Shown here: positions 1-8,881 of the stretch, one piece after another
Layout of the letters: each line of letters begins with the position of its first letter
How positions within the stretch are numbered: position 1 is the stretch's first letter
Source: Methylobacterium sp. Leaf91
GTDB taxonomy: Bacteria > Pseudomonadota > Alphaproteobacteria > Rhizobiales > Beijerinckiaceae
DNA length: 64,000 nt
Direction of reading: 5' to 3'
Assembly: GCF_001422815.1 (NCBI RefSeq)
Contig: NZ_LMMP01000045.1
Location: 227,765 to 291,764, forward strand
Notes under the pieces: model-generated
The model's input: the letters and a program-made list of their open reading frames with translations, nothing else
The model's database searches: none
Told to the model about the DNA's origin: nothing
Position numbers and translations under genes: made by a program

Positions 1-180
1 TCGAGGGACTCTGAGCCGAGAGGTAACCCTCCATCCGAGGACGGAGTTGTGTCGAGTCCGGACCCGCCCGCGAGCTTGATGGGGCAGGGCTGCAGGCGCC
101 GCTGTACTCTCTGGAAGAGCGGTCGCTGCTGACACGAGGCCATCAGCCAAGAGCAGCGCCCGAGCGAGGTCGACCGAGGC
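1..180. other. Left edge, no gene recognised
   Basis: I see no convincing gene. The minus-strand frame is open throughout but has no start and no recognisable motif. The plus-strand frames close quickly. It could be the downstream flank of a gene outside the window. Confidence 0.3.
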
Positions 181-570
181 CTATTTCTTCGCTGCCGCGA
201 GGGCAGCGATCAGGGTGCGCTTCAGATCGGCCTGGCTGAATGGCTTCTGGACCACGAGACGATCACGGAACGGCTCACGAATCCCCGCGCCGCCGTAGCC
301 CGTCGAGAAGACGATGGGCAGGTCGCGCTCGGTGATCGCTTCGGCCACCGGATAGATCGGCTCGCCGGCGACGTTGACGTCGAGGATCGCGACTTCGAAG
401 GTCTCGTTCCGAGCCATTTCCAAAGCCGTCGCAAGACGCGCAGCGGGACCGACTACGGTACACCCGAAGTCGAGCAGCATGTCTTCGAGCAGCATCGAGA
501 TGGCCGCTTCGTCCTCCACCACCAGAACCCTGGCGCCGTCGAGGAGAGTGTCGTTCTGTTCAGCACTCAC
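181..570 (-). CDS. Stand-alone response regulator receiver protein
   Basis: A 129-residue single-domain receiver with no output domain. It has the acidic cluster VVEDE (residues 17-21), the likely phospho-acceptor Asp64 in AILDVN, and the conserved Lys109 in VVQKPF. The GTG start is preceded by a purine-rich AAGGGAAG stretch. Longer upstream extensions of the frame are low-complexity and look non-coding. Proteins of this size usually relay phosphate between kinases or act by protein contact. No kinase is adjacent, so the partner is unknown. The divergent neighbour is an ABC importer operon. Confidence 0.8.
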   Translation of the reverse strand: MSAEQNDTLLDGARVLVVEDEAAISMLLEDMLLDFGCTVVGPAARLATALEMARNETFEVAILDVNVAGEPIYPVAEAITERDLPIVFSTGYGGAGIREPFRDRLVVQKPFSQADLKRTLIAALAAAKK

Positions 571-831
571 GCTGGGGATTCTTCCCTTCGATTCGTTCCT
601 GCCCGGAACGGTGCCGTCATCCGTAGCCTCGCAGGCTTGCCATCCGTCGGGGTGGCGGGAATGACGTATGGCTCCTGTGGCAACGGTCGAGCCGTCGCCC
701 GTTCCGCTTGGCGTGTCAAGGCGCAGAAAGTGGCCTCGGCGGTTCAGGATCGGGTTAATGTTATCGGACGATACATTTTCACGCACATCGCCGATACCTG
801 TGGCATGCGGAGCAAGCGAGGGCGCGGCCTC

Positions 832-1749
832 ATGACCACTCATCGTCGCGGCGCCCTGGTAATGCTGGGCGCGGCGTCCTTCGCGGCTGCATCTCCTGTC
901 CGAGCTGAGCGGCCCCTCGTCGTGGCCTCGAAACGCGATACGGAGGGAGCGCTCACGGGGGCGATGATCGCCCTGGCGCTCGAGCATCTCAACGTCCCGG
1001 TGGTGCGCAAGCTCGGCCTCGGCCCGACCCAGATTGTCCGCGGCGCCCTGCTGTCGGGCGACGTGGATATCTACCCGGAATATACCGGAAACGGCGCGTT
1101 CTTCACCGGCACCGAGGCCGATCCCGCCTGGAAGATCCCTCAGGAGGCCTACGAGACCATCCGGCGGAGCGATGCCGAAAAGGGGCTGATCTGGCTCGCC
1201 AGGGCGCCCGCCAACAACACCTGGCTCATCGCCCTCAACGGCGATTTCGCGCGGGAGCGGCATCTGGTCACGATGGCGGATTTCGCCAAGGTGGCGAATG
1301 ACGGCCTGATCCTGCTGGCCGCGTCAACCGAGTTCGTGGAGAGCCCGGCGGCTTTGCCGTCCTTCGAGGCGGCCTACCGTTTCAGCCTGCCCCTCGACCG
1401 CATCATCAGCCTGCCCGGTGGCGATACGGCGGTGACGGCGCGGGCGGCGGCACAGCGGATCAGCGGGGTCAATGCCGGGATGGTCTATGGCACCGATGGG
1501 GCCCTCTCTGCCCTGGACCTCGTGGTGATGAGCGATCCCGCTGCGGCCCAGATCGTCTATGAGGTCGCGCCGGTCATCCGCGCCGCCGCTTTGGAGCGAT
1601 TTCCGGCGATCGGCCCGGCCTTGGCCCGCATTTTCGCCGGTCTCGACGCCCCGACCCTTCGCCGGCTGAACGCGCGGATCACCGTGGACGGCGAGATCGC
1701 GGAAAAGGTCGCACGTGACGACCTCACGGAGCGCGGGCTGATCGGATGA
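832..1749 (+). CDS. Osmoprotectant-type ABC transporter, substrate-binding protein
   Basis: A 305-residue periplasmic binding protein of the OpuAC/ProX/YehZ family, which binds glycine betaine, choline or related quaternary amines. An N-terminal signal with paired arginines (THRRGALV) and an Ala-rich stretch ends near SPVRA. The family motif DVDIYPEYTGNG follows at about residue 85. I chose the ATG just before the signal; an in-frame ATG 28 bases earlier is possible. The stop overlaps the next start as ATGA, implying coupling with the permease genes. The ligand cannot be fixed from sequence alone. Confidence 0.85.
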   Translation: MTTHRRGALVMLGAASFAAASPVRAERPLVVASKRDTEGALTGAMIALALEHLNVPVVRKLGLGPTQIVRGALLSGDVDIYPEYTGNGAFFTGTEADPAWKIPQEAYETIRRSDAEKGLIWLARAPANNTWLIALNGDFARERHLVTMADFAKVANDGLILLAASTEFVESPAALPSFEAAYRFSLPLDRIISLPGGDTAVTARAAAQRISGVNAGMVYGTDGALSALDLVVMSDPAAAQIVYEVAPVIRAAALERFPAIGPALARIFAGLDAPTLRRLNARITVDGEIAEKVARDDLTERGLIG

Positions 1750-2930
1750 GAGCGGAATCGGACTGGCGTTCGAACCGCCATCGGGCGGCTTTTCATGCGT
1801 CATCGGCCGGGCTTTTCGGGGCCGGCCTTCTCATCGCATTCCTCCATCGGATGGCGCTGCTCGATATCGCGCCGAATCGGCTCCTGCCCGGCGCTCCCGT
1901 GGTTGCGTCCGGGTTTGGGGATGGATCGATCGGCCTGGTCTTGCTGCTGTCGCTGGCCGGTCTCGTCCTTCTCGCGACGCTGCCCCGACGCATGGGTGGT
2001 CTGCTCGCCGTCGGCCTCTTCGCGGCGGCCTGGGCTTTCCTCCTGCTCGGCCTCGGGGCGGAGGCGACTCGTCGCCTCGCCTCCATGCCGCCCGCCGCGA
2101 GAGCCAGCCTCGGCTCCGGCTTCTGGATGGCCTCGGCCTGCCTCCTGGCCTTCGCCGGAGCCAGCATCGGACGCGCCCGGATCCGCGGTCTCGGTCTGCT
2201 CGCCGCCCTCGCTGTCGCGGGAATCCTGATCGCGGCGTGGCACGGCGGCGGGTTGGACCGGCTCTCGCTGGTCGTGGAATATGCCGGGCGGCAGGAGACT
2301 CTGCATCGGGCCGTCGCCGAGCATCTGCTCCTCTCGGGCGGGGCGATCGTCCTGGCGCTTCCGGCGGCGGTGATTCTGTCGCTCTGGCGCTCGGGGGAGG
2401 GAATCGTCGGGCTCGTCGTGAGCGGCATACAGGTGATTCCCGCCGTCGCCTTATTCGGCGGCCTCGTCGCCCTGGTCTCCGGGTTGGTCCGCGCCGTGCC
2501 GGCCCTGCGCGATCTCGGCCTTTCGGCGCTGGGGCCATGGCCCGCCCTCATCGGCATCGCCGCCTACCTGCTGCTTCCGCTCTGGCGCGGGATCGGCACG
2601 GCCCTGCGCTCCGCCGACCCCGCCGCCATCGATGCCGCCGAGGCCATCGGCCTGACGAGGGGGCAGATCTTGCGGCAGGTCAGGCTGCCGCTCGGCGCGC
2701 CGGTGCTCGTGGGAGCCTTGCGGGTCGCGACGGTCCAGAGCCTCGGCCTCGCGACACTGGGCGCCCTCATCGGCGCAGGCGGCCTCGGGCGGATCGTGTT
2801 CGACGGCATGGCCCAGTTCGCGCCCGACCTGATCCTCCTCGGCGCCATCCCCATCGTCGCCCTGTCGCTGGCGGCGGAAGCGGCCTTGAGCGCGATGGAG
2901 GCAAGCTGCCGTGCGAGGTGGCGCGCATGA
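1746..2930 (+). CDS. Osmoprotectant-type ABC transporter permease 1
   Basis: A 394-residue inner-membrane protein. The first ~165 residues form extra hydrophobic helices and the C-terminal ~200 residues are a standard binding-protein-dependent permease domain. The cytoplasmic EAA loop that docks an ATPase is visible as AAEAIGLTRGQILRQVRLPL. This long architecture resembles YehY of the YehZYXW systems. The gene overlaps both the binding-protein gene and the second permease gene by ATGA junctions, so the three are one transcription unit. No ATPase gene follows. Confidence 0.85.
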   Translation: MRAESDWRSNRHRAAFHASSAGLFGAGLLIAFLHRMALLDIAPNRLLPGAPVVASGFGDGSIGLVLLLSLAGLVLLATLPRRMGGLLAVGLFAAAWAFLLLGLGAEATRRLASMPPAARASLGSGFWMASACLLAFAGASIGRARIRGLGLLAALAVAGILIAAWHGGGLDRLSLVVEYAGRQETLHRAVAEHLLLSGGAIVLALPAAVILSLWRSGEGIVGLVVSGIQVIPAVALFGGLVALVSGLVRAVPALRDLGLSALGPWPALIGIAAYLLLPLWRGIGTALRSADPAAIDAAEAIGLTRGQILRQVRLPLGAPVLVGALRVATVQSLGLATLGALIGAGGLGRIVFDGMAQFAPDLILLGAIPIVALSLAAEAALSAMEASCRARWRA

Positions 2931-3667
2931 CCCACCGCCTACGCCCGGCCTTCGGTATCTTCCTGGTCGGAGCCATCTTCGCGGCGATGAGCCATCCCTC
3001 CCTGGCCGCCTGGATCGTGGCCGGCCTCGGCGAGGAGCCGCGACGGGGCCTGAGCGCCGAGCGGTTGCTGGCCCTCGCGACGCATCATCTCGGCCTCGCC
3101 GCGCTCGGGCTCGCCCTGGTGGCCGTCCTCGGCCTCGGTCTCGGCATTCTGGTGACGCGCGCGTTCGCCGCGCCCCTGCGCGGCGGCATCGACGGCATCG
3201 CCGCCGCCGCGCAGGCGGTGCCTCCGGTGGTGATGGTGGCGCTGGCCCTGCCCATCCTGGGCTTCGGCGGGCCGCCGACCCTATTGGCCCTCGTGGCCTA
3301 CGGCATCATGCCGGTCCTGCGCGGCACGGTGGGCGCGCTGGAATCGGTCTCGCCCGAGGCCCGCGAGGCGGCGGAGGCCTTGGGCTTCACGCCGATCCAG
3401 ATCCTGCTCCGGGTGGAACTGCCCCTGGCGCTGCCGGGCCTCGTCGATGCCCTGCGCACGGCCCTCGTCCTCGCCATCGCCACCACGGCGGTGGGAGCCC
3501 TGGCGGGAGCCTCCACCCTCGGCACCCCTATCGTCGCCGGGCTGCAGAACCAGAACGTCCTGCCGATGCTGCAGGGCGCGCTCGCCACCGCCGCCCTGGC
3601 CTTCCTCTGCGACGCGGTGCTGCTCGGGCTGGCGAGTTTGGTTTCGGCGGACCGAGCGCGGCAATGA
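2927..3667 (+). CDS. Osmoprotectant-type ABC transporter permease 2
   Basis: A 246-residue permease with about six hydrophobic segments and its own EAA loop (AAEALGFTPIQILLRVELPL). It should pair with the upstream permease as a heterodimer. The start overlaps the previous stop as ATGA. Upstream in-frame sequence is Arg/Pro/Gly-rich and antiparallel to permease 1, so it is not part of the protein. An ATP-binding subunit, usually encoded in such operons, is absent here: after the stop come a palindromic repeat and an unrelated small gene. Confidence 0.85.
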   Translation: MTHRLRPAFGIFLVGAIFAAMSHPSLAAWIVAGLGEEPRRGLSAERLLALATHHLGLAALGLALVAVLGLGLGILVTRAFAAPLRGGIDGIAAAAQAVPPVVMVALALPILGFGGPPTLLALVAYGIMPVLRGTVGALESVSPEAREAAEALGFTPIQILLRVELPLALPGLVDALRTALVLAIATTAVGALAGASTLGTPIVAGLQNQNVLPMLQGALATAALAFLCDAVLLGLASLVSADRARQ

Positions 3668-3753
3668 ATGGGTTTCGTAAAGGCGGCGACCGTTTATGCG
3701 ATCTAAAATCGACGACGGGTCGGAGCCTGTTAAAATTGATTTCCCATGCTTTA

Positions 3754-3864
3754 CCTCATCCTGAGGTGCCGCGTAGCGGCCTCGAAGGAGGGCTCCAGAA
3801 CCCGCTACGCGAACTGGAAGGCTCCTTCGAGGCCTTCGCTGCACTTCGGCACCTCAGGATGAGG
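3754..3864. repeat. Intergenic palindromic repeat, copy 1
   Basis: A 111-bp element with outer arms CCTCATCCTGAGGTGC and GCACCTCAGGATGAGG-like, and inner arms GGCCTCGAAGGAGGGCTCC and GGCTCCTTCGAGGCC. It can fold into a long hairpin. It lies after the permease operon. Four more copies occur in this window. Confidence 0.9.
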
Positions 3865-3938
3865 TGGTCGGCTGGGGATGATGAGTTCAGACACTTGGCG
3901 CGGTCGCTGCCGGGCCTGTTCGAACGTCACGAGGCGGT

Positions 3939-4235
3939 ATGACAAACCCGACGGCGCAGGACATCGCGGCATTGCGGAGCGAGTGGATCACCGGAGGTCG
4001 GCTGGTCGTCGGGGACGATTCCTCTCCGTCGGACCATGAATCCGTCTACCGATGGGTCTTGAACTTCATCGACCGCAGCGCTGACGATCCCGACTACAGC
4101 ACCGTCCTCGGCCTGATTTATCATAGCCTGAACTTCGATATCCCGTTCAGCGCGACCCAGTCCGTTCGGGACGATCTGATGCACATAGCGCGGAGAAAGC
4201 TCGATGATCCGCATTGGTGCAGACAAACGATCTAG
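3939..4235 (+). CDS. Hypothetical protein
   Basis: A 98-residue acidic soluble protein that I do not recognise. It has no signal peptide or membrane segment. The composition is normal for a real protein (balanced charged residues, few Arg/Pro runs). A GAGGCGG stretch directly precedes the ATG. It stands between the palindromic repeat and a region of uncertain coding, with no operon partner. Moderate confidence rests on composition and the ribosome-binding site only. Confidence 0.6.
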   Translation: MTNPTAQDIAALRSEWITGGRLVVGDDSSPSDHESVYRWVLNFIDRSADDPDYSTVLGLIYHSLNFDIPFSATQSVRDDLMHIARRKLDDPHWCRQTI

Positions 4236-4262
4236 CCGACAGGATGTGAGAGTTCCCCTGCA

Positions 4263-4799
4263 TCAACTGGGACGCGAAGCTGCCGAGGGCGAAACGCGAT
4301 AAAGCCGACGGAGTGAAGGGCGGCTGAGGATGGCACGCCGACCGGATTGGTCACCGGGCCAAAGGTTGGACCCGATGCGCTCACGGGCCGCCTCAATGCC
4401 TTCGTGCGCGAGGGTCCGGGACGGATTGCCGTCTTGCATGGACCGCTCGAAGTTGTCGGCAAGGAGAAGCCCGAGGGGGAGCGGGGCTCCCCGACAGCTC
4501 CCCCCAGTGGTGCTCGCCTCGGAGATCACCTCGTCGGTCCGATGCTGAACGAGGACATCGAGCGGCGGCAGAAATCGTAGACATGCCATTGCCACCCAAT
4601 CGATCTTGGCTTTCACGGCCATATCGGCCCGCCAACGGCTCAGATCGTCGGACGTTGGAAGCCAGTACCGTTGCCGGACCGTAGCGGTAGGGTCCTGGCC
4701 TTGCGTCCCGAAGCAGACGTTGCCGTTGATGCTGAAGGTCGCCTGCCCGAAAACATCAGTTCTTCGTAGCCGGCGTGGAAGAAGAAAACGCGGTATCAC
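4263..4799 (-). CDS. Possible small protein coupled to the c-di-GMP gene
   Basis: An open frame of 178 codons whose GTG start overlaps the stop of the upstream GGDEF/EAL gene as GTGA, the arrangement expected for translational coupling. Third codon positions look fairly GC-rich in the first 120 codons, and there is a plausible protein core around DDLSRWRADMAVKAKIDW. The C-terminal third is Arg/Ser-rich and looks like read-through. I recognise no family. It could be a fast-evolving partner, a decayed gene or chance. The plus strand here has only short frames. Confidence 0.35.
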   Translation of the reverse strand: MIPRFLLPRRLRRTDVFGQATFSINGNVCFGTQGQDPTATVRQRYWLPTSDDLSRWRADMAVKAKIDWVAMACLRFLPPLDVLVQHRTDEVISEASTTGGSCRGAPLPLGLLLADNFERSMQDGNPSRTLAHEGIEAARERIGSNLWPGDQSGRRAILSRPSLRRLYRVSPSAASRPS

Positions 4800-7237
4800 G
4801 CCACAAGATCTTTCGAAGCACGGGCGTATTGAAGAGCATCGCGCGCTGAAAGTGGTTTGCTCAGCAAGTAGCCTTGTGCCTCTGTGAATCCCTCTCCACG
4901 TGCGTGGGCAAGCTGTATTTCGTCCTCGACACCCTCGGCGGTGATGCTCGCGCCCAGCCGTTCAGCGAGGCCGACGATGGCGCGCACGATCGCGGCCGTA
5001 TCGGCATTGCCGATTTCGTGGATGAAGGAACGGTCGATCTTGATCTTGTCGAATGGGAAGCGCCGCAGATAACTCAAGGACGAAAAGCCGGTGCCGAAAT
5101 CATCGAGGGCTATGTGTACTCCAAGCTCACGCAGCCGATGCAGGCAACGGATTGCGCTTTCCGTGTCGCTCATCAGCACGCTCTCGGTGATTTCGAGCTC
5201 AAGACGTTGCGGCGGCAGACCTGACGCCGCCAGCGCCGTCACAACAGCATGCTCCAAACCAAGTTCGGCGAATTGCACGGTTGAGGCGTTCACCGCGACC
5301 TTGAGGTCGCCGGGCCATCCCGCCGCTTCGCAGCATGCATCCTTCAGGGCCCAGGCACCGAGCTGGACGACCAAGCCGATTTCTTCGGCCAGTGGAATGA
5401 AGTCTCCGGGCGAGACGAGGCCCCGCGAAGGACTTCTCCAACGCATGAGCGCCTCGAAGCCGCTCAACATATCGTTCTCGAGGCGGATGATCGGCTGGTA
5501 GTACAACTCGAACTCACCCAGCCGAACGGCTTCGCGAAGGTCTAGTTCGAGCGCATTGCGTTCGGCTATCGCCGCATCCATCTCAGGCTCGTAGTAGCGG
5601 TAAGTGCTCCGACCTGCGGCCTTGGCGCGGTAGAGCGCGATATCGGCATTCTTGAACAACTGGTCCGGATTGCAGCCATCCTGTGGCCCCAGCGCGATGC
5701 CAATACTGATCCCGACACTGACTGCGCGGCCCTCGATATCGAAAGGCAGCTTCACGGCGTCGATGACTTGCTGCGCTGTAGTGCTGGAATTCTGCGGATG
5801 GTCGAGTCCTCTGAGAACGATCGCAAACTCGTCGCCGCCGAGCCGAGCGACGGTGTCTCCCTCACGGATCGCCGCGGTAAGCCGTTCAGCGACCTTGCGC
5901 AGAAGGGTGTCGCCCGCCGGGTGTCCCATGCTGTCGTTCACGCATTTGAAACGATCGAGATCGCAGGCGAGCACCGCGAAGAAGTGTCCGCGTCGTTCCG
6001 CGCTCACCATTTCACGGTCGAGGCGATCCCAAAATAGGGTGCGGTTGGGCAATCCGGTGAGCGCATCGTACAACGCCAGATACTCGATCTGCTGCTCCGC
6101 CTGTTTGCGCGCCGCGATGTCGATCTGTGTGCCGACGATGCGGAGTGGAGCCCCTGTGGCATCACGCGCGACGATCTTGCCGCGCGACAGGACCCACGTG
6201 TAGGCACCGCTTTTGTTGCGGACGCGTTGCTCGCATTCGTAGATCTTCGTCTTCCCCTCTATGTGGTCGGCCAGCTGCCTTCGAGACTGCTCGATGTCGT
6301 CAGGGTGCGTAAGTCGTATCAAGGACCGCACATGACCCTCGATCTCGGCCGGCTCGTAGCCGAGCATTGTCTGCGAGCGGTCTGAGAACCAGACCTTTCC
6401 TGTCGCGACATCCCAGTCCCAAAGGCCGTCGCTGCCGCTATCGAGGGCGAGCGCAAGACGCTCTTCGCTGATCCGCAAAGCGGTCTCACTGGTCCGCAAG
6501 GCGCGATTGGCGCGGCGCATGCGGTCGGCGAACAGGGCGAGCGCGGCAAAGCCCAGGATCGCAAGCATGACCGCAGCGATGCCGGAGGCGAGGGCGAGAC
6601 GTGGCAGCCCAGACACCGAAGCAGGTTCCGCTCCGTCAGGGGTGATCTGCACAGCGCCCATGGCGGTGAAGTGCAATCCCGCGATCGCGACGGTCAGAAG
6701 CGTCGCGGCGACACCGTTCGGGTATTTCAGCCCTCGATGCCTGAAAGCGACGAATGCGGCGGCTGAAAAGCTACAACCGATCAGCACCGAGGCGAAGACG
6801 AGCGTTCGGTCCCAGGCAAAAGCTCCAGGAAGCTGGATGCTCGCCATGCCGATAAAATGCATGGCCGCCACGCCCAGCCCGAGAACGATCCCGGCGCCCG
6901 CCGCCATGGCTGAATTGGTGGCCCAACGTCCGAACGCCAGTGCGACCACCGACGCCAGTATGGCTGCCATCAAGGATAGCAGCGTCAAGCGCGTATTGTA
7001 GCTGACGACGAGTCCCGGATCATAACCGAGCATACCGATGAAATGCGTACTCCAGACCCCGGCTCCAGCTGAGAAACCCGCCGCCAAGAGCCACGCCAAA
7101 GGTTCCAGGCCACGGCTCTTAGTTGACTGACGGGCAAGCCGCAGCGCGGTATGGCTCGATACCCAGCATACGATAGCAGCAAGGGGCAAGACCCAGGCGT
7201 CGTGCTGCGCGCTTAGGCAGAGAAGGGCGCGGTACAT
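4796..7237 (-). CDS. MHYT-PAS-GGDEF-EAL c-di-GMP signalling protein
   Basis: An 813-residue inner-membrane sensor. Residues 1-240 form an MHYT-type membrane domain with repeated metal-ligand-like motifs (THFIGM, MHFIGM, LHFTAMG). A PAS domain spans about 255-375. A diguanylate cyclase domain (385-545) has an intact GGDEF at 467-471. An EAL phosphodiesterase domain (560-805) keeps FEALMRW, the ELEITES glutamate and DDFGTGFSSL. Both catalytic halves look intact, so it could make or degrade c-di-GMP. MHYT domains are proposed to sense diatomic gases through copper; that role is inference here. Confidence 0.93.
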   Translation of the reverse strand: MYRALLCLSAQHDAWVLPLAAIVCWVSSHTALRLARQSTKSRGLEPLAWLLAAGFSAGAGVWSTHFIGMLGYDPGLVVSYNTRLTLLSLMAAILASVVALAFGRWATNSAMAAGAGIVLGLGVAAMHFIGMASIQLPGAFAWDRTLVFASVLIGCSFSAAAFVAFRHRGLKYPNGVAATLLTVAIAGLHFTAMGAVQITPDGAEPASVSGLPRLALASGIAAVMLAILGFAALALFADRMRRANRALRTSETALRISEERLALALDSGSDGLWDWDVATGKVWFSDRSQTMLGYEPAEIEGHVRSLIRLTHPDDIEQSRRQLADHIEGKTKIYECEQRVRNKSGAYTWVLSRGKIVARDATGAPLRIVGTQIDIAARKQAEQQIEYLALYDALTGLPNRTLFWDRLDREMVSAERRGHFFAVLACDLDRFKCVNDSMGHPAGDTLLRKVAERLTAAIREGDTVARLGGDEFAIVLRGLDHPQNSSTTAQQVIDAVKLPFDIEGRAVSVGISIGIALGPQDGCNPDQLFKNADIALYRAKAAGRSTYRYYEPEMDAAIAERNALELDLREAVRLGEFELYYQPIIRLENDMLSGFEALMRWRSPSRGLVSPGDFIPLAEEIGLVVQLGAWALKDACCEAAGWPGDLKVAVNASTVQFAELGLEHAVVTALAASGLPPQRLELEITESVLMSDTESAIRCLHRLRELGVHIALDDFGTGFSSLSYLRRFPFDKIKIDRSFIHEIGNADTAAIVRAIVGLAERLGASITAEGVEDEIQLAHARGEGFTEAQGYLLSKPLSARDALQYARASKDLVA

Positions 7238-7476
7238 TGACGAATACCCTGTGGTTTTATGTCGACCACGCTGCCGTCAAGAGCCTTAATAAATTTAAAC
7301 TATTTCTCGATGAATACGATTGAAATCAGGGCTATACAGTGAACCTCCGTTCCTCCGGTTGTGCTCTCTATCCCGCCCGGTGGCTTGAAAGCCGACTTAC
7401 TCAGGAGCTGCTCGGGTCGGAGCCTGCTCCTCGTCCGTTCGAACTGCGCACGTCCCAACTCTACGCCCAAGTCACC

Positions 7477-8784
7477 TCACTCGTCCTTGAACACCACCTT
7501 CGCGCCGCGTTCGATGCGGGTGGCGAGGTCGCGGGCGTCCCAGTTGGTCAGGCGGATGCAGCCGTGGGATTCGGTCTTGCCGACCTTCTCCGGCTCTGGC
7601 GTGCCGTGGATGCCGTAGGACGGGATCGACAGGTCGATCCAGACGATGCCGACCGGGTTGTTCGGGCCGGGGCGGATCGAGAAGGTCTTGTTCGTCTTCA
7701 CGCCCTTGAACGCGTATTTCGGGTTGTAGGTATAGACCGGCGCGAAGGCGACGCCCTTCACCTTGGCCTCGCCTGAGGGGGCCGGCTTCTCGGCGCTGCC
7801 GATGGAGGCGGGGTAATAGGCCCGCAAGGTGCCGTCCTCGCCGAAGCCTCGGACATGCCTGGTGACCTTGTCGACCTCGACCCACGCGATGTCCTTCTTC
7901 GGGGCGTCATCCTTTTTGGGGGCGTCATCCTTCTTGAAGGTATCGTCGCTCTTGGGTGCATCGTCCTTCTTCGACGTGTCCGTGCCTTTGTCCGCAGCCG
8001 GCTTGTCCGCGGATTTGCCGTCCGATGCGTCGCGGGCCTTGTCTTCAGATTTGCCGCTGGACTTGCTCTTGGACTTCGCCTCGTCCTTTGCCGGCTTGCC
8101 GGTCTCGAGCGGAGGGACCGCCGCCACGACGATGCCGGTGCCCGCCTTGTCGAAGGCGGCGTCGGGGTTCAGGGCGCTGAGGAGATCGCGCGACATGTGG
8201 AATCGCTCGGCCAGCATCTCGCGCGGATTGGTGTAGTTCATCGCCTCGAGATCGGCCTGCTCTTCCATCTTGGCGGGGATCTTTTCCGCGAAGGGGCCCG
8301 AGGCGTCGGTGTCGGTGATCGTGTAGGTGGCCACCACCGGGTCGGCGCTGGAGGCGGCCAGCTTGTCGAAGAGCTCCTGGTTCAGGGTCTGGCTCGCAGG
8401 CAGCCCCTGGGCCACGGCGAAGGCCGACAGGGCGTTGCGCATGTTCTCGCCGTCCCGCCCGTCGATGGCGCCGGGGGAGAAATGCGCCCGGTCGAGCAGC
8501 ACCTGGACTTTCACCAGCAGCGGCTGAGGACGCTTGTCCTTGCCCTTCGCCCGCGCTTTCTTGCTCTCCTTCTTGCCGCCACCCTCGGGCGTCTCTGGCG
8601 CCGAGAAGGTCGCGCCGTTGATCGCCTCGGCGGTCAGGGCCTCGCCGGGAGCCTCCTTGTCGGAGCTCGCCTTGCTGGCCTCCGAGGATGTGTTTCCCGC
8701 CGGCTTCGCCACTGCCGCGTTCGGAGCCGCGAGGCAGACAAGAGCCATGAGCGCGACGGCGCTCGGCAGGGGCAGATGGGGCAT
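7477..8784 (-). CDS. L,D-transpeptidase (YkuD family), secreted
   Basis: A 435-residue exported cell-wall enzyme. A signal peptide ends near residue 27. Residues ~90-145 resemble a peptidoglycan-binding domain, and ~185-222 look LysM-like. A low-complexity Lys/Asp/Ser linker follows, with tandem DDAPKK units (about 272-298). The catalytic domain occupies ~300-430, with GIHGT and the signature SHGCIRL, where Cys409 is the expected nucleophile. Such enzymes form 3-3 peptidoglycan crosslinks or attach proteins to the wall. The next gene upstream encodes an extensin-like wall protein on the same strand. Confidence 0.9.
   Translation of the reverse strand: MPHLPLPSAVALMALVCLAAPNAAVAKPAGNTSSEASKASSDKEAPGEALTAEAINGATFSAPETPEGGGKKESKKARAKGKDKRPQPLLVKVQVLLDRAHFSPGAIDGRDGENMRNALSAFAVAQGLPASQTLNQELFDKLAASSADPVVATYTITDTDASGPFAEKIPAKMEEQADLEAMNYTNPREMLAERFHMSRDLLSALNPDAAFDKAGTGIVVAAVPPLETGKPAKDEAKSKSKSSGKSEDKARDASDGKSADKPAADKGTDTSKKDDAPKSDDTFKKDDAPKKDDAPKKDIAWVEVDKVTRHVRGFGEDGTLRAYYPASIGSAEKPAPSGEAKVKGVAFAPVYTYNPKYAFKGVKTNKTFSIRPGPNNPVGIVWIDLSIPSYGIHGTPEPEKVGKTESHGCIRLTNWDARDLATRIERGAKVVFKDE
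7890..7980. repeat. Tandem coding repeat in the transpeptidase linker
   Basis: Short degenerate direct repeats of about 18 bp, built on GGGGCGTCATCCTTCTT, encode the DDAPKK units of the linker. They lie inside a coding sequence and are not CRISPR-like. Confidence 0.7.
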
Positions 8785-8881
8785 CGGGAGATCAACTTTC
8801 GCCTAGGGATCGACAGCTTCGTTCCTTCAAGCCGGTCCGACCCCTCGGCGTTCCACCGCTCCTACTGGCAGAGACCAAGTC

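Noticed and set aside
600..667. A GTCATCC...GGAATGAC stretch that might be a third palindrome copy
   Set aside because: Only the extreme ends match the longer family; the inner arms do not pair, so I did not call a repeat.
7890..7980. Short repeats that might suggest a CRISPR array
   Set aside because: They are about 18 bp, adjoining without spacers, and encode in-frame DDAPKK units of the transpeptidase.
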